Part shown: piece after piece, positions 1 through 9,094 of the stretch | Numbering within the stretch: the first letter of the stretch is position 1 | Layout of the letters: each line of letters starts with the position of its first letter | Origin: Arthrobacter cavernae | Lineage (GTDB): Bacteria > Actinomycetota > Actinomycetes > Actinomycetales > Micrococcaceae | Reading direction: 5' to 3' | DNA length: 64,000 nucleotides | Assembly: GCF_017368795.1 (NCBI RefSeq) | Contig: NZ_JAFNLL010000012.1 | Coordinates: 1-64,000, forward strand | The notes under the pieces: generated by a model | Told to the model about the DNA's origin: nothing | Databases searched by the model: none | Seen by the model: only the letters and a program-made list of their open reading frames with translations | Translations under genes and position numbers: made by a program

Positions 1-45
1 GCCGCGCAGCCTGCAGCCGCGCAGCCTGCAGCCGCGCAGCCCGCG
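1..45 (+). repeat. 15-bp tandem repeat inside the first gene
   Basis: Three in-frame copies of a 15-base unit encode Ala-Ala-Gln-Pro-Ala repeats. The third copy differs slightly. The array runs off the window edge, so its true copy number is unknown. It is the visible part of a low-complexity linker in the overlapping gene. Confidence 0.8.
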
Positions 46-387
46 GTGGCAGCCCAGCCCGAAGCCGCACAGCAGCCGCTGGCGGCCACCATGGCCACGC
101 CGGTGGTCTCCGCGGACATGCGGGCAGTCAGCGAATCCATCGGTGCCACCGTGGACCCGGCAAGCCGCCCCGAGGAGTCCGCGCATGCCCCTGCCTACGA
201 GGCCTTCTGGTTCGCCGTCGCGCAGCCCCGCCCGGCCCTGAGCGAGCAGACCGGGGAACCCGTCTTCACGATCCAACCCGGCGGCTGGGTGCTGGCCCTG
301 GAAGACCGCGGCCACGAATTCCTGGTCCAGGACACCGACGGCAAGGTAGGCGTCCTGCGCGACCTCAGCCACATCGAGCGCGGTTAG
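1..387 (+). CDS. C-terminal part of a repeat-linker hypothetical protein (5' end outside window)
   Basis: The reading frame is open from base 1 and ends at TAG 385-387, so the start lies upstream of the window. The visible N-terminal side is an Ala/Gln/Pro-rich linker. The last 60 or so residues form a compact segment with a GGWVLAL strand and a [15 protein letters not shown] tail that looks like a small beta-rich domain. I do not recognise a named family. An internal GTG at 46 could be called as a start, but the repeat continues in frame upstream of it, which argues against that. The nth gene begins 10 bases downstream and is probably co-transcribed. Confidence 0.7.
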   Translation, partial: AAQPAAAQPAAAQPAVAAQPEAAQQPLAATMATPVVSADMRAVSESIGATVDPASRPEESAHAPAYEAFWFAVAQPRPALSEQTGEPVFTIQPGGWVLALEDRGHEFLVQDTDGKVGVLRDLSHIERG

Positions 388-397
388 GCAGCCCGCC

Positions 398-1192
398 GTG
401 GCCGCTGACGGAGGCGAAACGCCGCTTGCCCTCAAGCGCCGCGCGCGCCGGATTAACAAGGCTCTCGCTGTGATGTACCCGTATGCGCACGCCGAGCTGG
501 ACTTCCGGAACCCTTTCGAACTCGTCGTGGCCACAGTGCTGTCCGCCCAGACCACCGATGTTCTGGTCAACCAGGTCACCAAGATCCTGTTCGCCCGCTA
601 CCCGGACGCCCGCGCCATGTCCGAGGCCGAACCCGCCGAACTGGAAGCGATCCTGCAGCCCACCGGCTTCTTCCGGGCCAAAGCGAAGAATGTCCTGGCG
701 CTGAGCACCCGACTGGTGGACGAGTACGACGGCGAGGTGCCCGGCCGGCTGGAAGATCTGGTGACGCTTCCCGGCGTCGGGCGGAAAACCGCGAACGTGG
801 TGCTGGGCAACGCCTTCGGTGTCCCCGGGATCACCGTGGACACACACTTCGGCAGGCTCGCCCGCCGCTTCGGCTGGACCGCCTCGGAGGACCCCGTGAA
901 GATTGAATTCGATGTCGCGGAACTGTTCGAGCCCAAGGACTGGACCATGCTGTCCCACCGCGTGGTCTTCCACGGCCGCCGGGTCTGCCATGCGCGCCGG
1001 CCCGCCTGCGGCGCCTGCCCCGTCGCCACGCTGTGCCCCAGCTACGGCGACGGCGAGACCGACCCCGCCAAGGCCGCCAAACTGCTCAAGTACGAGCTCG
1101 CCCCCGGCAACGAGGCGCTCCTGGCGCAGCTGCTGGCCGAGACGCACCGCGCAGCGGAGATCCGGATGGAATCGCAGAGGAGGCCTTCGTGA
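398..1192 (+). CDS. nth: Endonuclease III, DNA glycosylase/AP lyase
   Basis: This base-excision repair enzyme removes oxidised pyrimidines and cleaves the abasic site. The 264-residue protein has the helix-hairpin-helix motif LPGVGRKTA near residue 124, with the catalytic lysine at about 130. The catalytic aspartate lies in VDTHFGRL at about 148. Cysteines at about 197, 204, 207 and 213 have the C-X6-C-X2-C-X5-C spacing of the 4Fe-4S cluster. The length fits the actinobacterial family. I take the GTG at 398, 10 bases after the preceding gene. The stop overlaps the next start as GTGA, so the NUDIX gene is translationally coupled. Confidence 0.95.
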   Translation: MAADGGETPLALKRRARRINKALAVMYPYAHAELDFRNPFELVVATVLSAQTTDVLVNQVTKILFARYPDARAMSEAEPAELEAILQPTGFFRAKAKNVLALSTRLVDEYDGEVPGRLEDLVTLPGVGRKTANVVLGNAFGVPGITVDTHFGRLARRFGWTASEDPVKIEFDVAELFEPKDWTMLSHRVVFHGRRVCHARRPACGACPVATLCPSYGDGETDPAKAAKLLKYELAPGNEALLAQLLAETHRAAEIRMESQRRPS

Positions 1193-1866
1193 CGGCGCTC
1201 GAGGACCTGGCAGGACTGATTACGCGCTTTGATGCGGGCGGGGAGCAGCGCTCGGAGCATTGGGCGCAGCTGGCGGTGGGCGAGGAAACCAACAGGCCCG
1301 CGGCGGTCCTGATGCTGTTCGGCGTGCTCGATGACATCCCCGCCGAGTCCGGGCGCCCCATCGCGCCCGCGGACCTGGATGTCCTGCTGCTGGAACGCGC
1401 GCACACCCTGGATGACCACCCCGGGCAGGTGGCGTTCCCCGGCGGCAGCGTCGATCCCGAGGACGATTCGGTGGTGGCGGCGGCACTGCGGGAGGCTGTG
1501 GAGGAAACGGGGCTCGACGCCGGCGGTGTCCAGGTTCTGGGCGTCATCCCCGAACTGGGGCTGGCCCACAGCAACTTCAGGGTGACGCCGGTGCTGGCGT
1601 GGTGGGCTTCGCCGTCCCCGGTGCACGTGGTGGACCATGGGGAATCGGCCCAGGTATTCCGGGTGCCGGTGCGCGATCTGCTGGATCCGGACAACCGCGT
1701 CACGGCCACCATCACGCGCTTCGGGCGGACGTTCAGGAGCCCGGGCTTCACCGTCAATGGCGTGGTGGTGTGGGGCTTCACCGGGATGGTTCTCAGCGGG
1801 CTCTTCGATGAGCTGGGCTGGACTGTCCCGTGGGATGAAGAGCGGCTGGTCGAGATCGACATCTAG
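1189..1866 (+). CDS. NUDIX hydrolase of the CoA pyrophosphatase type
   Basis: The protein probably hydrolyses the pyrophosphate of CoA or related nucleotides. From GTG 1189 it has 225 residues. The CoA-type signature LLLER...[10 protein letters not shown] comes just before the NUDIX box, which runs from about residue 85 to 109 and contains REAVEETGL. The spacing between the first glutamate and the REAVEE block is two residues longer than the general NUDIX consensus, as is usual in CoA pyrophosphatases. The frame is open further upstream to 1033, but that part overlaps nth. The GTGA overlap at 1189-1192 and the pairing of nth with a NUDIX gene support the shorter start. Confidence 0.9.
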   Translation: MTALEDLAGLITRFDAGGEQRSEHWAQLAVGEETNRPAAVLMLFGVLDDIPAESGRPIAPADLDVLLLERAHTLDDHPGQVAFPGGSVDPEDDSVVAAALREAVEETGLDAGGVQVLGVIPELGLAHSNFRVTPVLAWWASPSPVHVVDHGESAQVFRVPVRDLLDPDNRVTATITRFGRTFRSPGFTVNGVVVWGFTGMVLSGLFDELGWTVPWDEERLVEIDI

Positions 1867-1939
1867 CGGCGGGGCCGCCTGGGTCTTGGAGTGCCCGGGC
1901 CGCACGGCGCCCGCTGTGGGCGCCGGTGCGGCACATGCG

Positions 1940-2140
1940 CTAAGCCGCCATGCGCTCCGAGTTGGAGCGGTCCACGATGAGACCCGTGGCGGCGTTTTCC
2001 CGGACGGCATTGATGCCGGCAACCACGCCCTGAAGGTGCTTGAACGTCGGCGACACTGCCACAACTGTTCCGTCCGCGGCCGTGAGCCGGAACCGGTACA
2101 AATCGTCGCTGTCCTTGAGAATTTCGAACTTGCCAGCCAT
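1940..2140 (-). CDS. Small DUF1508 (YegP-like) protein
   Basis: This 66-residue protein carries one DUF1508 repeat: GKFEILKDSDDLYRFRL, then a GVVAGINAVRENA helix. E. coli YegP contains two such repeats, and the function is unknown. I place the start at ATG 2140 because a purine-rich AAGGGGGAG lies about nine bases upstream. Longer starts at 2161 or 2233 add residues that do not look like the family. The gene is monocistronic and converges with the NUDIX gene. Confidence 0.8.
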   Translation of the reverse strand: MAGKFEILKDSDDLYRFRLTAADGTVVAVSPTFKHLQGVVAGINAVRENAATGLIVDRSNSERMAA

Positions 2141-2386
2141 AGCTGCAGTCTCCCCCTTCATGCTTCCTTGCATACCGGCGTCCGCGATGTGTCGGACGCC
2201 ACAGTGGGATAGTAGGCAGATGCCGCAGGGCAAACGAAGTTACCGCACGGTACATGACCTTCCCGGGGTCATACCGGCACATCTGGCTGAATATGCTGGC
2301 CAAAGGGCCTTCCCGGCGCTAGGGTGCGGGCTGGCATGGGGCGACTGTTGCGCACGGGGGTGCCCGGGGTGCGCAGGCGGGTGAGC

Positions 2387-3030
2387 TCAGAACAGCAAGA
2401 CGCGGCGCGGCGCCGGCACCGGGAACTCGACGGCGGCCCGGAACTGTGCCTCGGCGCCGGCCAGGCGGCGGGCCTCCATGCCCTGGAGCTCCGCGGCGTC
2501 CGCACTGTCCACGCCGGGCCGGGCGGCAAGCTCCATAAGCCACGCTCCGGCCACCACGCTGTCGTGCTGCTCGCCGAGGATCCGCTGCATGGCGACAGCG
2601 GGCTGGATGATCCCTGCCGCGGTGGGACCAAAGGCTTCGGCCACGGCCTCCACCTCATACCGTAGGCACTTGATGTCCTTGCGCGCCTGGTGCAGCAGCG
2701 TGTTCCGCTCCGATTCGTCGCCGGCTGCTGCCTCTGCAGCGAGGCTGAGTTGCAGCATCTCCCACTGGGTCTGCAGCCGCCGTGCCAGCTCCCCCAAGGT
2801 GTGGTGCCGCCCGTCATGGCGCAGCCGGTGGGAGTCCTTGCCCTTTCCTGCGAGGAGGGCCTCCCGGGCTGCCTGGACGGCCCTGTGGCTGCGCTTGCCC
2901 GCACCAAGGCAAGCCGTGCGCCGTGGATGGCTTCCTGGTCGGCTGCCGCGATCAGGGGGAGGTAGCCCTCCAGCTCGGTCAGCTGGAAAGCAAGGTACGT
3001 TCCCAGCGCGTCGCGGCCGTCGGATCCCAC
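2387..3030 (-). pseudogene. Decayed CHAD-domain gene
   Basis: CHAD domains are alpha-helical, histidine-rich domains that bind polyphosphate. The N-terminal piece (GTG 3030 to about 2890) reads like a CHAD start, ending EAIHGARLA. The coding frame then shifts. A second frame, open through 2797 to 2387, carries the C-terminal CHAD signature with ARKDIKCLRYEVEAVAEAFG and MQRILGEQHDSVVAGAWL. Roughly the middle 100 residues expected of the family are missing between the two parts. I therefore call a frameshifted, internally deleted pseudogene. The C-terminal frame alone could start only at a TTG (2797). A sequencing error could explain the frameshift but not the missing middle. Confidence 0.65.
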
Positions 3031-3122
3031 GGGGACAGTGTCCTACGGCGCTGGGGTGTGGGCAAGGTCGGGCCGGCTCGGCGGGTGGGGGTGCCGGGGC
3101 TTTGGGGCCGGTCGGGCTGCTC

Positions 3123-4808
3123 TTATTTCGCCTTGTCGTAGGAGTCGACGACGGCGATGCTCACCGGGAATTCGACCGGGATGGCGCCGAAGAGGAGTTC
3201 CTTGGCGGCATTGGCGGATTCCTCGATGGCACGGATGCACGCGTCCACCGCATCGTCCGGGGCATGGACCATGACTTCGTCGTGGAGGAAAAACACCAGT
3301 TCTCCGGACGGCGAGCCCTCGGCACGCAAGGTGCGCAGCCGCCGTCGTAGTTCAGCCAGCCAGCAGGAGGCCCAGTCCGCGGCGGAACCCTGCACCACGA
3401 AGTTGCGGGTGAAGCGACCCCTGGAGCGGGCCAGGCTGTCCGCGCGGCGCTGCTCCTCCGCCGTCGTGGACCGCTGGCTGCGGAGCCATCCCTGCGACGG
3501 CGGCGGGCTGCTGCGGCCCAGCCGCGAGGTGACGGTGCGGCCTGCCTCGCCGTCGCGCGCGGCCTGTTCCACGAAGCCGACCGCCCGCGGGTAGGTCCGG
3601 GCGAGCTGGGGCATGAGGCGCCCCGATTCGCCGGTGGTGGCGCCGTAGATGGCGCCGAGGAGGGCGATCTTGGCCTTGGCCCGGTCGCCGCCGAAGCCCT
3701 GGGCCGCGATGCCGGCGTAGAGGTCCTTGCCGCGGGCGGCCTCGGCCATTTTGGTGTCCTGCGCGAGTGCCACCAGCACGCGTGGTTCCAGCTGGGAGGC
3801 ATCGGCGACGATCAGCTTGTGCCCGGGATCGGCATGGACGGCGCCGCGGATGTTGCGCGGGATCTGCAGTGCCCCACCGCCGCGCGAGGCCCAGCGCCCG
3901 GACACCACGCCGCCCACCACGTACTCGGGCCGGAACCGCCCGTCGCGGACCCAGGTGTCCAGCCATGCCCAGCCGTTGGCCGTGTGCAGGCGCGAGAGCT
4001 TCTTGTAGGCCAGGAGCGGCTCGATGACGGGGTGGCTGGATTCCTGCAGTTCCCACTGCCGGGTGCTCTTGACCTCGATGCCGTTGCGGTGCAGGGCGCG
4101 CATGAGGTCCTGCGGGGAGTCCGGGTTCAGGTTCGGCGACTTGAGGATGCTCCGCAGCTCGGCACAGAGGGCCTCCAGCTTGGCCGGACGGTGGCCCGCC
4201 GGCGGGCGCGGGCCCAGATGGCCGGCCAGGATCTCCTCGTGCAGCTGCTCCCGCCACGGCACTCCGGAATGCTGCATCTCGGCGGCGATCATGGCCGTTG
4301 CCGATTCGGCGGCCAGCAACAGCTGGAGCCTCTTCTGCTTGTCCGCCGGCGCCTGGACCAGGGCGTGCTGCTGGGCGGCGAATTCGGTGCGGAGCTCCTC
4401 GAGGCCGGCCTGTGCCTGGCGGGGACCGGGGTCCTCGAAGAGGGCGCCCTGCTCGGCGGGCGGGGCGGGCGGCTGCAGGGCCCGCGGCGGCTGGGAGCCG
4501 TCGTCCTGCGTGAGCTTCTCGGCGTTCAGGGCGTAGTTGGTGTGGGCGGTGAACTCGGAGTGGGCCAGGATCGCGCCGCACAGGGCAAGGTCATGGCACC
4601 GTTCGAGCTCGACGCCGGCAGCCAGGAGCGCCGGGTACCAGTCCTGGGTGCGGAGCCAGACCCAGCGCGGGCGCTGCGCCTCGAGCTCATGCACGACGTC
4701 GGGCAGCTCGCTTGCGCTGACAACACGCGCGTCGGCTGTGGCCTTGCCCGCCGGGGAGACCCGCTGGATGGCTGCGCCGTCGGCATGGGCGGCGAGCAGC
4801 AGGTACAT
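3123..4808 (-). CDS. Family A DNA polymerase with degenerate 3'-5' exonuclease domain
   Basis: This is a PolA-related enzyme of the type annotated in actinobacteria as bifunctional 3'-5' exonuclease/DNA polymerase. It lacks the 5' nuclease domain of true Pol I. With the start at ATG 4808 it has 561 residues. Motif A (VADASQLEPRV) lies near residue 335, motif B (KAKIALLGAIYGATTGE) near 380-393, and motif C (FFLHDEVMVHAPDD) near 506. The N-terminal 170 residues resemble an exonuclease fold without clear catalytic acids. The frame is open to 5066. Starts at 4817, 4820 or GTG 4967 are possible, but MYLLLAAHADG resembles the family start. It is divergent from the Tad operon. Confidence 0.85.
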   Translation of the reverse strand: MYLLLAAHADGAAIQRVSPAGKATADARVVSASELPDVVHELEAQRPRWVWLRTQDWYPALLAAGVELERCHDLALCGAILAHSEFTAHTNYALNAEKLTQDDGSQPPRALQPPAPPAEQGALFEDPGPRQAQAGLEELRTEFAAQQHALVQAPADKQKRLQLLLAAESATAMIAAEMQHSGVPWREQLHEEILAGHLGPRPPAGHRPAKLEALCAELRSILKSPNLNPDSPQDLMRALHRNGIEVKSTRQWELQESSHPVIEPLLAYKKLSRLHTANGWAWLDTWVRDGRFRPEYVVGGVVSGRWASRGGGALQIPRNIRGAVHADPGHKLIVADASQLEPRVLVALAQDTKMAEAARGKDLYAGIAAQGFGGDRAKAKIALLGAIYGATTGESGRLMPQLARTYPRAVGFVEQAARDGEAGRTVTSRLGRSSPPPSQGWLRSQRSTTAEEQRRADSLARSRGRFTRNFVVQGSAADWASCWLAELRRRLRTLRAEGSPSGELVFFLHDEVMVHAPDDAVDACIRAIEESANAAKELLFGAIPVEFPVSIAVVDSYDKAK

Positions 4809-5020
4809 GCCCTCCATCATGCCCTGCCGCTGCGGGATGCCGCACGCATTGCGGACAGCTGCTGTTCCGTTCCAGGCGTCTTGCGGTTGGCGGGTCTGTT
4901 CTTGTTGGGGGCGGGGGCCGGGGTCGGACCGTTCCTCCACAGGGAGCGCCGGGGACGTGTTGTCCACATACGCCTCTTTCCAGCTGTTCCCGGCATGCCG
5001 TCGTCGGCGACATTGGCTCC

Positions 5021-6184
5021 ATGAGAAGGCGACACCTCGAGCAGCGGGCACCCGGCGGCAATACACGTAGCGGCACCATCCATGGCGGCATGCGTGGAAG
5101 CGGCGACGGCGGCAGGGACGGTCCCGGCGCGTGGCTGCCCCCGGCGTCGGGTGAGATTCTCCTGGTCACGGGCAACAATTTTCTCCGCGATGAAACGGAA
5201 CGGATCGTGGCCGCGGCCGGAGGGAGCCTGCGGACCGCCGCGGACGCTGCCCAGGCCGCCGCAGGCTGGGACAATGCGGACATCGTCCTGGTCGGCAGCG
5301 ATGTCCGCGAGCTCCCGCCGCGCCGGCGGGCCCCTGCTGTCCTGCTCGGTGTCAGCGGCGAGGACGGCAACATCTGGCAGCTCGCAGCGGTGCTGGGTGC
5401 CGAGCGCGTGGCGCTCCTGCCGGAAGCCGCCGCATGGCTTGCCGAGCACCTCAGCGCCTCCCGCTCGCCGGAAGCAGGAGGGCACGTGCTCGGACTGACC
5501 GGCGGGAGCGGCGGTGCCGGGGCAAGCACTGCGGCTGCCTGGCTGGCCCAGGCGGCGGCCGGACACGGCGCCCGGACCCTGCTGATCGACGGCGACCCGT
5601 GGGGCGGAGGCCTTGAGCTCACCCTCGCCGCGGAGGACACCCCTGGCCTGCGCTGGCCCGATCTCGCCGAGGCCCGGGGGAGCATCGACCACGCCCAGCT
5701 GTCCGACTCCCTTCCCGTTGCCGGCGGCTTCTCCTTTCTCTCCTGGCCCGGGACCAGGGAGCGGCCACCCGCAGTGGACCCCGCGTCCGTGGCCGCCGTC
5801 ATGGACGCGGCCAGGCGCGGCTTTGAAGTCGTCATCGTCGACATCGGCCGCGGCACCGACTCGCTGCGATCGTTTGCCTGGGACTGCGACAGGATCCTGC
5901 TGCTGGCAACGGCACAGCTGAAGTCGGCAGTGGCCGCCGCGCGGCTGCTGAATGAGCTGCCTCCTGTGGACACCGGACTCGTCATCCGGGGCAACCCGGG
6001 GGCCGGCATGGACGCACCGCTCATCGCCGAATCCTTGGGGCTGCCGCTGCACGGAGTCCTTCCCGAAGTCCGCGGCACGGGCACCGCCGCCGAGCTGGGC
6101 CGCCTGCTGGAGCTTGGCCGCCGGAAGCCCGTCCGGCGCTTCGCCGCCGGTGTCCTGGAGCTGCTCGACGGGGACGCGCCGTGA
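5021..6184 (+). CDS. ssd: Septum site-determining protein Ssd (CpaE/TadZ-like ATPase)
   Basis: This is a MinD/ParA-superfamily protein that heads actinobacterial Tad loci. In that setting it probably places the pilus machine, and in mycobacteria it affects septum formation. It has 387 residues: an N-terminal receiver-like domain (about 45-145), then a P-loop region GLTGGSGGAGAST at 158-170. That P-loop lacks the usual lysine, as is common in Ssd/CpaE proteins. DGDPWGGGLEL follows at about 190. The ATG at 5021 is preceded by GACATT six bases upstream, a possible leaderless -10. A later ATG at 5090 is possible. The stop overlaps the tadA start (GTGA). Confidence 0.85.
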   Translation: MRRRHLEQRAPGGNTRSGTIHGGMRGSGDGGRDGPGAWLPPASGEILLVTGNNFLRDETERIVAAAGGSLRTAADAAQAAAGWDNADIVLVGSDVRELPPRRRAPAVLLGVSGEDGNIWQLAAVLGAERVALLPEAAAWLAEHLSASRSPEAGGHVLGLTGGSGGAGASTAAAWLAQAAAGHGARTLLIDGDPWGGGLELTLAAEDTPGLRWPDLAEARGSIDHAQLSDSLPVAGGFSFLSWPGTRERPPAVDPASVAAVMDAARRGFEVVIVDIGRGTDSLRSFAWDCDRILLLATAQLKSAVAAARLLNELPPVDTGLVIRGNPGAGMDAPLIAESLGLPLHGVLPEVRGTGTAAELGRLLELGRRKPVRRFAAGVLELLDGDAP

Positions 6185-7500
6185 ACGGCCTGGGCGCGGG
6201 CATGGGTTTGGGCGCGGGCATGCCTGGCTCCGGGCCGCGGCGTCGCCAGAGCCAGCGACTGGACTCGGCACTGCTGGAGACGGTCCGCGAATCCGTCATG
6301 GCCGGGGCGGGGCCCGTCACGCCTACACGCGTGGCCGCGGCCGTCCATGCCAGCGGCCGCCTGCTTGGCACCGCCGGGGCGCTCGCCGCCGTCGAGACCA
6401 TCAGCGCTGAACTCAACGGGCTCGGCCCCTTGCAGCAACTGGCACGGGACCCGGCCGTGACAGACATCTTCGTCAACGGAACGCAGTCCGTGTGGCTGGA
6501 CCGGGGGCATGGATTGGAACGGTCCGCCGTCCACTTCGAGAGCGAGGCCCAAATCAGGGCACTGGCCGTGCGGCTGGTTGCGGCCGGTGGCCGCCGCCTG
6601 GACGACGGCTCGCCATGCGTGGATGTCAGGCTCGACGGCGGCTACAGGGTCCATGCGGTGCTGCCGCCGATATCGACCGCCGGCACGCTGCTGTCCATCC
6701 GCATCCGGCGCGAGGAGGTGTTCACGCTGGCGGAGCTGCGGGCCGGCGGCATGTTCGGTCCGCTCGTCGAGCAGCTCCTGCGCGCTGTCATGCAGCGAAG
6801 ACTGAGCTTCCTGATCAGCGGCGCCACGGGATCCGGCAAGACCACGCTGCTGTCCACCATGCTTGGCCTGAGCCGGCCGGAGGAACGTCTGGTCCTGATC
6901 GAGGATGCCGCCGAGTTGAACCCGGTCCATCCGCATGTAGTGTCTCTGGAATCACGGCACGGGAACCTCGAGGGCGGCGGTGCGCTGGATCTTGGCGAGC
7001 TGGTCCGGCAGGCTCTGAGGATGCGCCCGGACCGCTTGATCGTGGGCGAATGCCGTGGCGCGGAGGTCCGCGAACTGCTGACGGCCCTCAACACGGGCCA
7101 CACCGGCGGCGGCGGGACCATCCACGCCAACACAGCCGAGGCCGTGCCGGCCCGCCTGGTAGCGCTCGGTGCCCTCGCCGGGCTGAGCCAGGACGCCGTG
7201 CGGCTGCAGGTCTCCAGCGCCCTCGACGCCGTGATCCACGTGGAGCGGACGGCCCGGGGCCGCACGGTGGCGTCCATCGGGCTCCTGACCGACGACGCCG
7301 CGGGCCAGACCGTGGTGCCCGCCCTGGAACTGCGCGGAGGCCGGGTGCTGGCGGGCCCTGCGTGGGGGAGGCTGGCAGCGAAGCTTGGGCTGGATTCGGA
7401 CGAGCTGGGGCCGGAGGGGCTGGGGCCGGAGGGGCTGGGGCCGGAGGGGCTGGTGCCGGCCGCCCCGGGGCCCAAGACCCGGACCGGTGAGGCCACATGA
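6181..7500 (+). CDS. tadA: TadA/CpaF-type pilus assembly ATPase
   Basis: This hexameric secretion ATPase powers Flp pilus assembly from the cytoplasmic face of the membrane. Its 439 residues contain Walker A GATGSGKTT at about 213-221, an Asp box VLIEDAAEL near 240, Walker B RLIVGE at about 285-290 and the His box NTGHTGGGGTIHANT near 305-318. These are the standard PilT/CpaF landmarks. The start is Gly/Met-rich and the C-terminus carries a GPEGL repeat not expected in the family. The start overlaps ssd and the end overlaps the TadB gene by four bases (ATGA), so ssd to TadC form one coupled operon. Confidence 0.93.
   Translation: MNGLGAGMGLGAGMPGSGPRRRQSQRLDSALLETVRESVMAGAGPVTPTRVAAAVHASGRLLGTAGALAAVETISAELNGLGPLQQLARDPAVTDIFVNGTQSVWLDRGHGLERSAVHFESEAQIRALAVRLVAAGGRRLDDGSPCVDVRLDGGYRVHAVLPPISTAGTLLSIRIRREEVFTLAELRAGGMFGPLVEQLLRAVMQRRLSFLISGATGSGKTTLLSTMLGLSRPEERLVLIEDAAELNPVHPHVVSLESRHGNLEGGGALDLGELVRQALRMRPDRLIVGECRGAEVRELLTALNTGHTGGGGTIHANTAEAVPARLVALGALAGLSQDAVRLQVSSALDAVIHVERTARGRTVASIGLLTDDAAGQTVVPALELRGGRVLAGPAWGRLAAKLGLDSDELGPEGLGPEGLGPEGLVPAAPGPKTRTGEAT
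7405..7449 (+). repeat. 15-bp tandem repeat at the tadA 3' end
   Basis: Three exact copies of a 15-base G-rich unit encode Leu-Gly-Pro-Glu-Gly. A degenerate fourth unit follows. The repeat is in frame and adds a flexible tail after the ATPase domain. Copy number probably varies between strains by slippage. Confidence 0.85.
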
Positions 7501-8330
7501 CGGTCCTTCTGGTCCTGGTGCTGGCGGCCGCAGCCTGGCTTGTGGTGCGCCATCCCCGCGGGCGGGCCCTGCGTGTGCGGCGCGCGCTGCGCCGCGGTGC
7601 CGGACCCCTCGACCGTAAACCGTGGGGGCGGAGGACACGGGGACGGCAGGAGGCGCTGCCCCTCATGGTCCTCGTCCAGCAGTTGGCCGCCCTTCTGCGT
7701 GGCGGACGGTCGTCGTCAAAGCTGTGGGAGGAACTGTGGACCGTCCACGGAGGGGAGGAGCGCACGGCCGCCAGCGGTGGGTCCCCGGGAAGGCCAGCCG
7801 GCCGAGCCCCTGACCAGCCCGCGGTGACGGCCGCGTCCGCCCGCCTGTCGCCCGCATCGCTGGACGTCCTCGCCGCAGCCAGGGCAGCCTCGGCCCTCGG
7901 AGCCTCAACCGCGGACGCCATCCGGAGCACCCTGGACCATGCCTTCGCGCAGCAAGGCGGCTCCATGGCGCTGCAAAGCAGGGCCGAGCGGCGGATCTGG
8001 GGCGAGCTCGCGGCCTGCCTCGATGTTGCCGAAACCAGCGGCTGCCCGCTGGCGGACATCCTCACACGATTCTGCACGCAACTGGAAGCCGAGGACGACG
8101 CCGACGCCGCACGTCAAACAGCGCTCGCCGGCCCCAAAGCCACTGTCCGGCTGCTGAGCTGGCTGCCTGTCCTTGGCCTTGGCCTGGGCATGGTCCTCGG
8201 CGTGGATCCGCTGGGTATCCTTCTCGGCAATGCCGTGGGCGTCGCCGCGCTGGCAGCCGGTGTGGTCCTTACGGTGGCCGGCAGGGTCTGGTCCTCGCGG
8301 CTGGTCAGCTCCGCGGCGGGAGGACCGTGA
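7497..8330 (+). CDS. tadB: TadB-like inner-membrane platform protein (T2SF family)
   Basis: This membrane platform protein pairs with TadA in Flp pilus assembly. It has 277 residues. A hydrophobic N-terminal segment (LLVLVLAAAAWLVV) comes first, then a soluble helical T2SF domain with LDVLAAARAASALG and ACLDVAETSGCPLADILTRF. Two C-terminal membrane segments follow (LLSWLPVLGLGLGMVLG and VAALAAGVVLTVAG). This order is typical of shortened actinobacterial TadB proteins. It overlaps tadA by ATGA and the TadC gene by GTGA. Confidence 0.85.
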   Translation: MTVLLVLVLAAAAWLVVRHPRGRALRVRRALRRGAGPLDRKPWGRRTRGRQEALPLMVLVQQLAALLRGGRSSSKLWEELWTVHGGEERTAASGGSPGRPAGRAPDQPAVTAASARLSPASLDVLAAARAASALGASTADAIRSTLDHAFAQQGGSMALQSRAERRIWGELAACLDVAETSGCPLADILTRFCTQLEAEDDADAARQTALAGPKATVRLLSWLPVLGLGLGMVLGVDPLGILLGNAVGVAALAAGVVLTVAGRVWSSRLVSSAAGGP

Positions 8331-8950
8331 TGCACGGACCGGTTCCCGCGCTTGCCGTGGCCCTTCTGCTGGGGCTTGCGGCCGGACTGGCCCTCACCGG
8401 CCCGAGCAGGAGTCGTGGCCGCCTGACGATGGAATTCCTGGGCAGGCCTTCCGCTGCGCCCTGGGACGGCGGCAGGGAAGCCACAGGATCCCAGGACGCG
8501 CGCGGAGGCCACAGGGACGGCCTGCGCGACACCGCCATGATGCTTGAACTCATTGCCGCGATGCTCGACGCCGGGGCGGGGATCGGGAGGGCACTGGAGC
8601 TGATCGCTGCGTGTGCTGCGCCTCCGGTCAGCCGGTCCCTGCGCCCGGTCGTCGCCGCCCTGGCCATCGGCGCCGACTGGGAGACGGCGTGGCGCAGTTC
8701 CGCCGCGCAGACCGCCGAGGTCCTGCGCCTGAAGGATGCCCTCGCCTTCGCCGCCCTGACCGGCGCCCCCTCCGCGGCGATCCTCTACGCACAGGCGGCA
8801 CGGGACCGGCGGGAACAATTCAGGTCCGCGGAGAAGAAGGCGGCTGCCCTGGGCGTGAAGCTCGTCATCCCGCTGGGCCTGTGCTCCCTCCCGGCCTTCC
8901 TGTGCCTCGGAGTGGTTCCGGTCCTCATCGCCATGCTGCCGGGCGGCTGA
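8327..8950 (+). CDS. tadC: TadC-like platform protein (T2SF family)
   Basis: This is the second platform protein of the Tad machine. The 207-residue product has an N-terminal membrane segment, then a T2SF helical domain with MMLELIAAMLDAGAGIGRALE and LRLKDALAFAALTG. The last 30 residues hold a hydrophobic pair (LGVKLVIPLGLCSLPAFLCLG). The start GTG overlaps the previous stop and is followed at once by ATG 8330, so either start is possible. A 144-base gap follows before the pilin gene, the only break in this run and a plausible place for an extra promoter. Confidence 0.85.
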   Translation: MMHGPVPALAVALLLGLAAGLALTGPSRSRGRLTMEFLGRPSAAPWDGGREATGSQDARGGHRDGLRDTAMMLELIAAMLDAGAGIGRALELIAACAAPPVSRSLRPVVAALAIGADWETAWRSSAAQTAEVLRLKDALAFAALTGAPSAAILYAQAARDRREQFRSAEKKAAALGVKLVIPLGLCSLPAFLCLGVVPVLIAMLPGG

Positions 8951-9094
8951 CCAGCCGCATCGAGTTCCCCTCCACACGCTCCCGCCAGGGACGGTTTTCC
9001 ACTTAGCCGAAGCCGCCGCTTACCTGCACCACTCGGCCGCGGAAGAGTCAAAGAAGTACCGGCAGAAGCGCCGGCACCCGACGAAAGGAACATC

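Noticed and set aside
4687-6936. 749-codon minus-strand frame over ssd and tadA
   Set aside because: It is the antisense shadow of Tad genes whose motifs are clear, with low-complexity Arg/Pro/Ser composition.
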